Source of the DNA: Atrichornis clamosus
Taxonomy: Eukaryota; Chordata; Aves; Passeriformes; Menuridae
Reading direction: 5' to 3'
Length of the DNA: 64,000 nucleotides
Assembly (NCBI GenBank): GCA_013400975.1
Contig: WBMZ01011595.1
Coordinates: 1 to 64,000 of the forward strand
Below the pieces are notes generated by a model. The model was not told where the DNA came from. It saw only the letters and a list, made by a program, of their open reading frames with translations, and did not search any database. Both the position numbers and the translations under genes were made by a program. Numbering within the stretch: position 1 is the stretch's first letter; each line of letters opens with the position of its first letter. Below are positions 23,451 through 49,500 of this stretch, one piece after another.

Positions 23451-24567
23451 CGAGGGGACCTGACCCCCTCAAGCTGGGGCGGCAAGCAGCGTGTGACGTG
23501 AGAGAGGCTCTGTCCTTGTCCCCGAGCCCTTAAGGACAGGTATTCCAGGTGTTGGAGGGCCTGGGATGGGGGCCCTTTCTGCATAGGCTTATGAGCTGCT
23601 TGTGGCCATGCCCCAAGCCCCCTCAAGCCTGTCTGCCCTGGAGGGTCACGAAGAAGGCTTAAGGATGCGTTTGACCTTATTTCAACAGCTCTTTCTCCAA
23701 AAATCAGATCTGCTGGGGGTTGTGCTGATGCAGAAAGTCAGTCTGCCAAAATCTGCCTCCCAAGGTCGGTGGAGCTGTGTAGATTCCAGGAGGGGAGCTT
23801 TTCTTTGCTGCTCCGTGATTTTGCTTCAGCACTCCTTGTCCACGCAAGGACTCCCCACTCCTGGGTGCGATGCAGAATTTGGCCTGAAGAAAGGCAGCCA
23901 AAACCCTCCTGTTAAACCCAAACCCCACAGCTTGGCCAGAGCATCACCTGAGTCTGGTGCTTCCTCCATTATCTAATCCCAGCTCTCCTGAAAGGACACC
24001 ATCACCCTTCAGGCTCCGGAGACACCCAGGAGCACTTCCACCTTTGCTCCAGCAGCTCTCCCTTCCCAGCACAGAGGGCTGTGAGTGTTCAGGCAGGCTC
24101 AGGAGTTTTGAGCCCCACCTTGCAGCAAGTCCATGTGTACCTCAGGGTTCTCAGGGCACCTTTGCAGGGGACAGAGGATCCCCCCACAGAGGAGCACCCC
24201 GTCTCTGCAGCCAGCGTGTCCGTACAGATTTTCCATGTGGGGCCACGCTCAGGCTGCTCGCACAAGAGACCTAGTTCCTGCTCTTCGTGCTGCCAGAAAT
24301 ATCCCAGCTGCCTGCAGCAGAGAGCAGGCGAGGAGAGCTGCAGGCTGGCAGGCTGGAAGTGGTGGGGGCAGTTTGTGGACATTGGTGGGTTTCCCTGGGG
24401 AAGCGTGGTGCATGCCAAGGCTGGTCGCCACACAGGGGGCCCCTGTGTCAGGATTGTGGCGAGGGGATGGCAGGTTTCCCGTGGACCAATCTCCACCCAA
24501 GGAATGATGGATGGGGCACCTCAGTGCTTTAAGTTCATGGGTATCCTTTTCCTTTGGAGGCTGGGTT
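23451..24567. other. Probable TRPM2 5' intron or upstream region, no gene seen
   Basis: About 1.1 kb between the CpG island and the CR1 piece before TRPM2 exon 1. A frame of about 255 codons runs through its 3' part but continues into the CR1 element and has no family resemblance, so I do not call it. Confidence 0.5.
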
Positions 24568-24692
24568 GGACAGGGCTTGGGGCAACCTGGTCTAGTGGAA
24601 GATGTCCCTGCCCATGGCAGGGGGGTGGAATGAGAAGAACTTTAAGATCCCTTCCACCCCAAACCATTCTGGGATTCTCTGATACTCTTCTG
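24568..24692 (+). repeat. CR1 LINE 3' tail directly upstream of TRPM2
   Basis: TTGGACAGGGCTTGGGGCAA, CTAGTGGAAGATGTCCCTGC and the ATTCTGGGATTCT tail are standard CR1 3' end in sense orientation. It ends only 10 bases before a strong splice acceptor (CTTCTGCTGCCCTCAG, ending 24702) and 82 bases before the TRPM2 start codon. Confidence 0.87.
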
Positions 24693-24774
24693 CTGCCCTC
24701 AGGATGGGGGTGTTCAGGACCTCCCAGCCTAGGAACAAGAGAGAAGAGGCAGACAAGCAGAAGACACAGGCGCC

Positions 24775-40150
<15,376 letters not shown>

Positions 40151-41301
40151 GGCCTCATGCACAGGCCAGGGCTCCAGCTGCCCCAGACCAGGCTCTGGCT
40201 GGGACCTGCAGCTCCACCTCAGCTCACCTGTGAGACCATGGGAGCTGCTGGAGATGAGGTACTCTGGGTGCCTCCATGAATGTCATGGCAGGTCTCTGGG
40301 AGAAAAAGTGTCCCCTCCCTGGGGGCAGGGGCTGCCTGGGCAGTGCATTCCAGTCATCTGAGCCACCAAGCTTAGCTCCAGTTGTGTCTTGGTGCTTCCA
40401 CATTAGCCCACAGCACTAACCCAGAGCTTGGGCCATTCAGAGCCACAGAGCTGTTCCTGTGAGGTGATCCTTCTGTCCACTCAAGCCTGCTCTCGGCTTT
40501 GGGGTGGGCACTGGGGGCTTGTCAGTCCCAGCTACCCTTCCACCAGGATATCCATCACTGCTTCCTGCTCCTGCTGTCAGCCCTGGCAGCCCCACTGCCA
40601 CAGATCCCGAAGGATTGCTCTGGAGAAGACTTGGAGTCGCTCCTGTGGCAGCTATACCCGAATCTCTCGTTGCCTCAGACCCAACAACATGGTCCTGAGC
40701 TGTGATCCAGCACTTCTGAAGGTGTGAGCAGCTCTTGGCTTATATACCTATGGTTTCATCGCTCTGCACAGGCCCACCTGCCATGCCCCAAATGAGATGT
40801 GATCCTGCGTGTGTATGCTGAGCATTGGCTGCTAGCTGAACTCCTTCCCTCTGTCCAAGCCCAGGCCCCAGCTAAATGTCACCTGCCTGTCCCCATCCCA
40901 TTGTGCACATGGATGGAAAGGGGCAGCTTGGTGGGACACAGGTGATCCATCCTCTGTGGTTCCTTGGGCAGGAGAGGGGACATCAGTGTGTCAATTCCAG
41001 ACATCCCTGCTTTTAAGGAGTCTTTCACTCACATTTTCTGTTGCCTGTCATGGGGAGAACAAGGCACAGTGGACGCATTTTTTGATCATCCAGAAGGGCC
41101 CCACAGTGACATGTTATGCCTGGGACTACTCAGGGAAGGATTTTGCTTCCCCCACCTTCTCCCAATGGATCAGACACTGGCCAGCCAGGGCTGCTTATCC
41201 CACACTGGTGACCACCACAGCACAACTTCAATTTCACCAGTGACGCACTGGGGTTTGGCAAGGGGAGGGGGCTCAGTCTGGCCATGTATTCAACCCGGCT
41301 C

Positions 41302-41307
41302 AATAAA
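41302..41307 (+). terminator. TRPM2 polyadenylation signal
   Basis: The first clear AATAAA after the TRPM2 stop, about 1150 bases downstream. It implies a 3' UTR of about 1.2 kb (40151 to roughly 41330). GT-rich sequence follows (GACTGGTGGTGTCTC). I see no nearer canonical hexamer. Confidence 0.65.
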
Positions 41308-41459
41308 CCATGTATTAATCAACTACAGACTGGTGGTGTCTCACAGCTGTTTAACCTGGAGGCCATGCTTGGAGCACACTTCCAGGATGAGCACAATTCC
41401 CACCCCAATCTTGTTGTACAAACTCACTTTGCCTGAAGACTCACCCCCAATGATGGCTG

Positions 41460-41562
41460 AATCACAGAATGGTTTGGGTTAGAAGGGACTTTAATGACCA
41501 TTTCATTCCAACCCCCCTGCCATGGGCAGGAACACCTTCCAGCAGACCAGGGTGCTTGAGAT
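41460..41562 (-). repeat. CR1 LINE 3' tail fragment (antisense)
   Basis: ATCACAGAATGGTTTGGGTT, AGAAGGGACTTTAATGACCA, CCCCCTGCCATGGGCAGGAA: the reverse-oriented CR1 3' end, between TRPM2 and LRRC3. Confidence 0.88.
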
Positions 41563-41879
41563 GACTTGACCCATTTAGAGTTGATATGGGAGCTGTGCAC
41601 CTTCTCCCATTGCTCGTGGACTGTTTGATATCTGCTGCTGATTTCCCATCACCGAAAGAGACAGGAGACCATCTGCTGAGAGCCCACGTGGGTGTGGGGA
41701 GGTCCAGGCCAGAGGCATGGCCGGGAGGAAAGGGGCGATCATGCCTTACAGCAGCTGATCAAGCTTCTAGACCAGCAGCCCGGACCGTAGCCTCTGAAAA
41801 ATTGCTGAAATCTCATTAGCAGCACTTCATTTCTGCACATTGGGGCTTCACGCGTTCACTCTCCTGCAGCCCCGTGGGG

Positions 41880-42340
41880 GTGCTGCCTGGCTGTCCCATC
41901 ACCCTGTTCCCCCCGCCCCCGTACCGCCCCCGCACCGCCCGGTGCCTCCGCGGCGGGACCGCCCGGCCCGGGGCCCCGCGGGAGCGGCCGCAGCAACAGG
42001 TGGGGCCGAGCACCATTGCGGGCGAAGCGCCGCGCACCGCACCCGCACCGCACCGCACCGGCACCGGCACCGGCACCGGCACCGGCACCACACCTACAGA
42101 CGGAGCCGGAGCCGGAGCGAAGAGGAGCTACCCCGGCCGAGCCGGTAAGGGACCCCCGGGGCTCCGGGGCAGCGGGGGGCGGTGGGGGTCGGTCGTGCTG
42201 CCCGGAAGGGCCCCGACTCCCCGGCCCCCGGGCAGGGCAGGCGGGCGGATCGGGGCATGGCCCCCGCACACCCCCGGGGGTCCGGAGAGGCTGCGACTCC
42301 TGAGAGCCCTCGGAGCCCTTCCAGGCGGTGGGAACCGGCA
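41880..42340 (+). promoter_or_regulatory. CpG island with probable untranslated LRRC3 exon 1
   Basis: CpG-dense sequence 1.2 kb before the LRRC3 coding exon. A strong donor (CCG|GTAAGG) follows 42144. A matching acceptor (TTGTTTCCCTCCAG) ends at 43491, just before the LRRC3 reading frame. Together they suggest a noncoding first exon ending at 42144 and an intron 42145-43491. The transcription start cannot be read. Confidence 0.6.
42043..42090. repeat. GCACCG hexanucleotide/pentanucleotide tandem repeat
   Basis: GCACCG units of five then six bases (CACCG x3, then CACCGG x6) inside the LRRC3 CpG island, just before the probable exon 1 donor. Confidence 0.88.
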
Positions 42341-43598
42341 TCGCGTAACGCGTCCTTGTTCCCGCGGAGAGACGGAGCTGTCAGAGCTCAGTATCTTTTG
42401 TAGGGCCAGAGGGATTCCCGGGAAGCTCAACTTCACAGTGAATGCACAGTGCCCCATCCCTGGGCAGGGCCACCGGAAAAGCCGCAGACAGCATCCCCCG
42501 GGTATGGGCATCCCTCTGTGGTGCCATGAGGATGCTCACACCTGAGGGATGCTGTTACCAGAGGGATGCCATTAGCAGAAGGATGCTGGTACCAGGGGGA
42601 CAACAACAACTTGGTGCCCATAATGACATCATCATGGGCCATTTAATTCCCAGGAGAAGGGTTCCCTTGGCCTCCCACCTCTCCCCTCCATGGGGATCTC
42701 TTCCCCCAGGCTGGCCAAGGCAGCAGGAGAGGTGTGAGCAGCACAGAAGGCAGAGGAAAGGCATCCCACTTGCTTCATCTTCTGCTTTGCCCCTATCAAC
42801 GCTGAGGTGTCCCTTGGGGTTCCCACATCACCCCTTTTGCTGTGCTAGCCAGTGGTTCTTCTCTTCACCTCCAGACCCCAGAGTCAGGCTATCAAACTAT
42901 ACTCTTTGTTTACTTTAAAAAACAAACTCACCTCCAAACCCTTCTTTGGTTAAACCCTTGGAAACATGACTTGCACCAGCTCCCGGACCAGAAAGGAAGG
43001 AAAGTAAAAAAGCTCCACATCTTGTTATTTAAAACCCTGGTGGTGATTAAGCCAGTCTGATGATCGGTGGAGTCTGACTCATCATTTTTAAAAACACTCA
43101 AGGTTGGTGAAATAGGAATTTACTGCTGCTGTTCTCCAGCAGAAAACTACAGCATTCCCCCTGGAAACTGGCAGCAGGATGGGACAGAGACTCCCAGGCC
43201 AGGCCCATCTCCACATCCCCATCCTGCAGCTCTCTTTGTCACCCTGGGTGGTCTCTGCAGAGACCAGGGTAGGGGAGCAGGAGTTTCAATCTCTGCAGCT
43301 CTACGTCTAATTAAACTTAAGGCAAATTAAGCTGTCCTGGAAAGAATAGCTGGTGTCACTCCACCCTTGTTTTCTGGTCTCCTGAGCCCAGCCTCTCACC
43401 CCTTTGCCAGGGCACGTCACACACAAGCCATTTGCAGTGCTCCAGGAAATAATGCCATGTCATATCCCCTGCACCCATTGTTTCCCTCCAGCGATGGGAG
43501 AGGCTTTGCAGGAGTGCCGAGGGGCTGCCCTGCTGCCCAGGAGCTGCTGCCGCCCCCATGGAGCCACCAGCAGCCATGCTGAGCTGGCCAGCTGCAAG

Positions 43599-44360
43599 AT
43601 GACCCTCACCACCACCACGCCAGCCGCCAGTGTGGCCCAGGCTTTCTTCTGCCTCCTGCTCTGCATCCCCTGGGGCAGCTCCTGCCCCCCCAGCTGCCAG
43701 TGCATGGAGCGGGCAGGGGCGAAGGCTGTCCTCTGCAGCTCCCGGCACCTGGAGGAGATCCCCAAGGACATCCCCAGAGATGTGGTGTTCCTCAAGCTGG
43801 ATGCCAACAGCATCACCAGGATCCCCAGCAATGCCTTCAGGCACCTCTCCCACCTGGAGGAACTCGACCTCTCCAGGAACGCCATTGAGAAGATCGACAG
43901 AGCAGCTTTCAAAGGGGTTGCAGCGGGGCTGCGGACCCTCGACCTCTCCAGCAACCGCATCCGCAGCATTCCCAAGGAGGCCTTGCTGGCACTCAACGCC
44001 AAGCTCCGGCTGGCCAACAACCCCTGGCACTGCGAGTGTGCCTTGCAGGAGGTGCTGTGGGAGGTACGGCTGGACCCCGACTCCGTCCAGGACATCACCT
44101 GCCACACGGCCCCGCGGGAGGAGTACGTGGGCAAGCCGTTGCTCCAGGTCCTGGATGCCGGCGTCAACTTCTGTAGCGTGCGCCAGAGGACCATGGATGT
44201 GGCCATGTTCATCACCATGTTCGGCTGGTTCGCCATGGTCATCATCTACGTCATCTGCTATGTCCGGCACAACCGCGAGGACGCCTGCAAGCACGTGGAC
44301 TACCTGAGGTCACCGCCGAGCGCCCAGGCCCACGCAGAGACCACCAGCACTGCCCTGTAG
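43599..44360 (+). CDS. LRRC3: Leucine-rich repeat-containing protein 3
   Basis: Single coding exon, 253 aa (human about 257). Residues 1-29 are a signal peptide (AFFCLLLCIPWGSS). Then an LRR N-cap (CPPSCQC), three LRRs with LxxLxLSxN repeats (HLEELDLSRNAI, LRTLDLSSNRI) and an LRR C-cap starting NPWHCECALQEVLWE. A juxtamembrane stretch follows, then a transmembrane helix (VAMFITMFGWFAMVIIYV) and a short cytoplasmic tail. A type I membrane protein; its ligand and pathway are not established to my knowledge. The start is chosen because it puts the hydrophobic core at the N-terminus and gives the family length. An in-frame ATG at 43494, three bases after a good acceptor, would add 35 residues. 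It follows TRPM2 on the same strand, as in human. Confidence 0.95.
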   Translation: MTLTTTTPAASVAQAFFCLLLCIPWGSSCPPSCQCMERAGAKAVLCSSRHLEEIPKDIPRDVVFLKLDANSITRIPSNAFRHLSHLEELDLSRNAIEKIDRAAFKGVAAGLRTLDLSSNRIRSIPKEALLALNAKLRLANNPWHCECALQEVLWEVRLDPDSVQDITCHTAPREEYVGKPLLQVLDAGVNFCSVRQRTMDVAMFITMFGWFAMVIIYVICYVRHNREDACKHVDYLRSPPSAQAHAETTSTAL

Positions 44361-44878
44361 CGTGGGGATGGGGTGCCAGCTTCCAGCTTCTTTGCAGGGA
44401 GACAGTGGCCAACTGGTGGGCGTCAAAGCTTCTTGGTGGGATTCCCCAGTGCTTGCTCCAGACAAGTGCCACCAACCTCCCCTCCCCACGACACTGGACT
44501 GAGTGTGAGGAAAGAATGTGGGGGAGGGATGCTGAGGACACCCCTTGCAGACCTGTCCATGGAGACCGTGTTCCTGGGGACAAACACCCCCAGCCGGACT
44601 CTTCCTTGCCAGAGCTGGGCTCGCAGGGAATGCAGCCCCAGCCACGTGCTTGTGGTTTGGAGAGAACAAGCCCCTGGCAGGGAGAGATGGGGGTTGTGGG
44701 GCCAGGAGGTCCCTGGGGTGCAGAGGGTCACTGCAGTGGGGTCACCCCATCCTGGCTCCAGTGAGGGACCAGCCTTGAAGAGGGCAGGACATCCCCCCCA
44801 AGGCCCCATGCGGTATCTCAGGAACCTCTGTCTGCCCCCAACCACCCTGGGGGAGAGCTCCGAAACCTTTTGTTCCTC

Positions 44879-44884
44879 AATAAA
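44879..44884 (+). terminator. LRRC3 polyadenylation signal
   Basis: AATAAA in CCTCAATAAAGCCCTGCACT, 519 bases after the LRRC3 stop, giving a 3' UTR of about 540 bases. Confidence 0.88.
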
Positions 44885-44904
44885 GCCCTGCACTTAGGAA
44901 AAGC

Positions 44905-45610
44905 CCTCAGGGTTTGCACTACCCCGGGAGGCGGGTGTCCAGGGAGGGCGGTGGTGCTCAGGGGGGTTTCAGCTTGTTCTAATTCAATTTCTCCCAAAGC
45001 AGACCAGCCTAAATTCAATGTACCAGCCTGACTCCCATTAGGTGCCATCCCCTCTACTTTCAGCCAAGCCTGCCTTGAGCATAGACCAGCTGCCCAAATG
45101 TATCTGGTACATCTTGCCTTATCTTGCCCTTCCTCAGGGCTGAATTAGAGCTGCTGCTCGCAGCTCAGTGATGGAAGCAAATCAAGTTCTCCTGTGTCTC
45201 ACAAGGGAGAAATTGTCCTTCCTGGCAGAGCCAGCTACAGCTGCCCTGATGAGTGAGAGGAGGGAGGGATGCAGAGGCTCATCCTGCAGGCCTGGACCCT
45301 GGGGTGGTTCAGGCTGTGACCCCCCAACCCTTCCTGGTGGGCTGGCACCTCCTGCGAGCTCCCCAGCGCCAGGGTGTGTGGCCCAGCCCAGCAGGAAACC
45401 TGGGTCTGGGGAAGGTTGAGGGATGGGACACTCGGGTGAGGCAGTGGGTCCTGGGTGGCAGGAACAGAGGGGCACCCTCACCCCAACACATTGCTGTGCT
45501 CAAGGCCACCTCATCTTTGTGGGCCACCTATGGCCGTGGACATTTGTGGGTGACTTGTGTCTCTGTGAGGGGATGTCTCTGCCATGGGCAGAGCAGCTTG
45601 GGTACCCATG
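44905..45610. other. Intergenic space between convergent LRRC3 and TSPEAR
   Basis: About 700 bases between the two poly(A) signals with no recognisable gene or repeat. Confidence 0.6.
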
Positions 45611-45635
45611 TGAGACAAAGGCTGGGTGCACACAG

Positions 45636-45641
45636 TTTATT
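45636..45641 (-). terminator. TSPEAR polyadenylation signal (minus strand)
   Basis: TTTATT on the plus strand is AATAAA on the minus strand, 879 bases beyond the TSPEAR stop. It is the first clear hexamer in that direction, so the 3' UTR spans roughly 45615-46519. Confidence 0.65.
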
Positions 45642-46519
45642 AGAGCTCTGGTTAAACAAAAGAGTTCCCCTGCAAAGGCAAGGAAAAGAAAAGAGGCCAC
45701 AGTTTCACCTGGAGCATTTTCCCATGCCCGTGGTAGCTGGATTGGTCCAAATGCAAAGCAGGTTTTCTCAGGAGTTGCTAACCCCGTGCAAAGGGGTGCA
45801 AGGACCAGCACTGGTCCTCGTACAAACCTGACAGGTTTGCACGACACACACGACACTCGTTGAGGGTGACTCAAACCGGCCACAGCAGAGCAGAAGGATG
45901 GGCAGGCACCCACAGCAGTGGCATGGGGTGGCAAGGCCACCAAAGATGACATGAAGAATGACTGCAGTATCAAACCAGATGGTCCTCAGAAGCACCACAG
46001 CCCCAGGCAGCAGCATCTGCCCGAGGCAGACAGAGCCAAGCCTGAACCCACCTTTCCCCCCAATTTCTCACAACTACTGCCCTCTGCCACGCACCCACCC
46101 TGGCAGCTCATGGTCTGCTCTGTCTCTTCCTTCCCTGGCTTTGTGCAAGCCTTGGCCACAGCCACTGGTGGCTCTGGGTCCCTCCTGACTGGAGACTGAC
46201 AAGCATCGGGGTCCTGGTGAGCTGCGGGATGCACCTGGGTGCCAGGAACCTTGGGTAGGACGTGGCTCTGCAGCATGGTGGAAGAGCTTTCCCAGGAGAA
46301 ACAGCCCCTTCGCCAGCCCCTGGACAAAGCTGCAGAGAGCCCTGGAGCTCCCTCTTCCTCCTCCTCCTTCTCCCCCTCCTCCTCCTCCTTTCCTGCAGAG
46401 TGTACAGCCAGCCACTGCCCAGCTGACGCTGCAGCCATTCCTGGGCTCTGTGGTCCCTCTTCACCTGGATGCCCCGCTCACCCCGGTCCCGGCGGGGAGC
46501 TGAGCGTGTCTCAGCCATC

Positions 46520-49500
46520 TCAGGTGGTTTTCAGCTTGAGCACCTTGGAAAGCGGCTCCTTGGCACTGGAGTAGAGCAGGTAGGAGCCCTCAGCGGTGTG
46601 AAACGCCTCCCAGTCTCTACAGCCGACGGTGGGGAGGTTGTGGGCTGCCACAAAGCCTTCGTAGCCTTGCCACCTGCACGGGGAGGGCAGTTAGCTCCCA
46701 GGGTGAGAGCTGGGCACCTGGGAGGGGCAGGGAAGCCGAGCCACGAGGCTGGCATCTTCCACCTCCCTGCTGTGTTTCAGGGGGGGATGTCCCTCACTGG
46801 GGATTCCCATTCCTGCCTGAAAACAGGGAGCAGTCCTGTCCATCCTCCCTGGGCAGAGGTACCAGGTTGTGCCCGTGCTGGGTCGTTCCTGCTGGGAACA
46901 ACCCCCAAGCCCCCCACCCTGCCCTCTGCAGTACCTGTAGATAATACTGTTAACAGAGAAGGTGACGCCATCGAAGGAGTTTGCTACCACCAGAAAAGAG
47001 TCGTCTCCCACCGAGAAGAACTCCCAGTCCAGGGCACTGGGGATGAAATAAGCAGAGGGTAGGTGAGGAGACCCCTGTGTGGCCAGTTGAAGGAGAGGCT
47101 GTGTGTTCATGGGGCTGAGCCCACCCCACCCCAATCTCTGACACCCTGATGACACACAGAAAATCCTGCTCTTCCCCTGGGTGTTCCTGAAAGAAATCCA
47201 CCCTCGTTCCCAAATCCAGGGCCTTCTCCCAGCTCCCACTGGGATTTTGTGCCAAAGAGCCATCACTCATCACCCTCCCCATCAGTCTCAGTCCCTGCAG
47301 GGTGAAAGCCTGCAGGAACCCTCCAGAAGACAAGCGAGTATAGTTTCAAACTAAAAGAGGAGAGGCCCTGGCAGAGATTGCCCAGAGAAGTTGTGGCTGC
47401 CACCCCTGGAAGTGTCCAAGGCCAGGTTGCATGGGGCTTGAAGCAACCTGGGATAGTGGAAGGTGTCCCTGCCCGTGGCAAAGGGTGGAATGAGATGAGC
47501 TTTAAGTTCCCTTCCAACCCAAACCAGTCTGGGATTCTCTGAGACCTCTGGGTTGCTCAGAGAAGGATGTGGACTGATGAGCACCCTGGATCCTTGCATA
47601 GGTACCTGTAGGTGAGAAGGTCCTGGAATTTAACAAACATCTGGGCAGTGATGTTCAGCTCATAGATGGAAGAGTTGATGGCATAGAAGTTGGAGGGAGC
47701 TGGCATTCCGCTGTCATAGCTGTGGCTGTTTGCAACAGCCAGGAAGACTCTGTCCCCAATATGAAAAACCTCCCAGTCGGCAGCACCAAATGTCTGTGGG
47801 GAAGGAGGCCATGAGAAGCTGGATGTGGCTGCCTTGTCCAAACCCAGAGTGGGGACTGAGGAGCAGCAGCCAAACCTTACCAGGATAGACTGGAAGAGCT
47901 GGAAAGAGCCACTGAGCCAGATGTAGATGTGTGAGTAGATCTTAGTGGATGTGCCGTTGAATGTGTTAGCTACAGCCAGGAAGGAGTACGGTCCGATGGT
48001 GAAAAATTCCCAGTCGTAGGCTCCAGAGGTAGGAATGGTCTGGTTAGTTTCAAACAGCCCTGTCCTGGGGTTCCACCTGTATATCACACTGTCTATATTG
48101 TGGTTGTTCCCTGGGGGAGACAGGTGGATAGGTGTGCACCATGAGGGAAAGGAATACCTGGCTTGTGTAAGAAACAAGACCCAGAAACAGCTTCAGCTAC
48201 ATGAGTATTTGCCAGCAGGTCATGAGGCTGTTTGCAAGTGACCTATTGCTCCCCAAGAAGTAGCCAAAGAGATTCTACAGTCTCCATCCCTACCTAAAGA
48301 CCCCCTCTGTACCTAGTGCCTTCATCCCCACCTAGAGCCTCCATCCCTACATAGAGCCTCCGTCCCATGGAATACACCAGCAGCTTGTCCTGAGCACACC
48401 GTGGCAGCTTTGGGGCAGCCCTGGCAGAGGAGGGACAGGCAGGTGCTGTGTCCTCACACAAGCAGCAGTCCAGAGGCACCTTGCCAGTGTCCCAGGGTGG
48501 CCAGGCTCTGCCAGCTGTCCCACAGGGTGGCCCTGTGTAGTGGAGCCAGTCCCAGCTGTCCCCCTAAGTTCCTGACACCACGGGCTTTCCCGCCAGCACT
48601 AAAGCATGTGCTCCATCCAGCTCCTGGGCTCTGCTCCAGCATCTCAGCCTCATGCCTGTGTGGGACCCAGCTGGCTTTAAATCCTCATTGCAACAGAAGG
48701 GACTTGGGTAAAGAAAGGCTGAGGGAAGAAAAGGTTGTGTGGGAATGGCCACACGGATAAGTGGCAGCTCCTCAGGGACTGACCCTCCACCCTCCTGAAA
48801 GGGAAACCTCCCCTGTTTGGCTTGGCCATGATGACCTTAACCCCTAGGTGTGATGTGCGTGGCTGCCAAAGGGGCCACACTGCCACAAGGGTGGCTCTCA
48901 TCCAAACTGGCCCTGGTGGGGTTCAACAGGGGACACAGGGCATTTCCAGCCCAGATCACAGGTGCCCAAGCAATCTGCTGCCAGCTCTGAGCTTGATGCC
49001 CCCCAGGCTAGCCCGGATGGCAGGGAAGGAGCCCACTGGCCCATCATCTGAGCCCAGCTGGGAGCATCCTGGAGAGCCAGGGCTGTGCTATCAACCTATT
49101 CACACCGTGTACCCAGGGGTGCATGTCCCAGCCCAACTCATGGCCTGGGAGGGGAATGAGACTGGATCATGACTGCAGGGTACCCAGGGAGGGAGGGAGG
49201 GATGGCGGCAGGCTCTCACTCAGCTTCCCTTGGCGTCCTGTGTGCCCTCAAGGCCAAGGCTCAACCTGGGGTGCTACCAGGCTATGTAACATTGGGGGTA
49301 AAAATGAAAAGAAGCACAGAGTTTCAGCACAGACACTGTCCCCTCTCCTGTCCTTGTACCCTGCAGTCAGAAACCCCGAGGATGGCTGTGTCAGCCACTT
49401 CCCCAAATGCTTTTCTCTCCTCTGCAAGGCTTCAGGCTTCCTGGGGATGCTTGCAGCTGTGCACACCTCCCTGGCTTTGCCCTGCACTCCGTTCCAGCAG

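Noticed and set aside
43356..44294. 312-codon minus-strand frame opposite LRRC3
   Set aside because: Antisense shadow of the LRR-coding exon.
45768..46016. 82-codon minus-strand frame with a hydrophobic N-terminus
   Set aside because: Looks membrane-like at first, but lies in the probable TSPEAR 3' UTR and resembles no small membrane protein I know.
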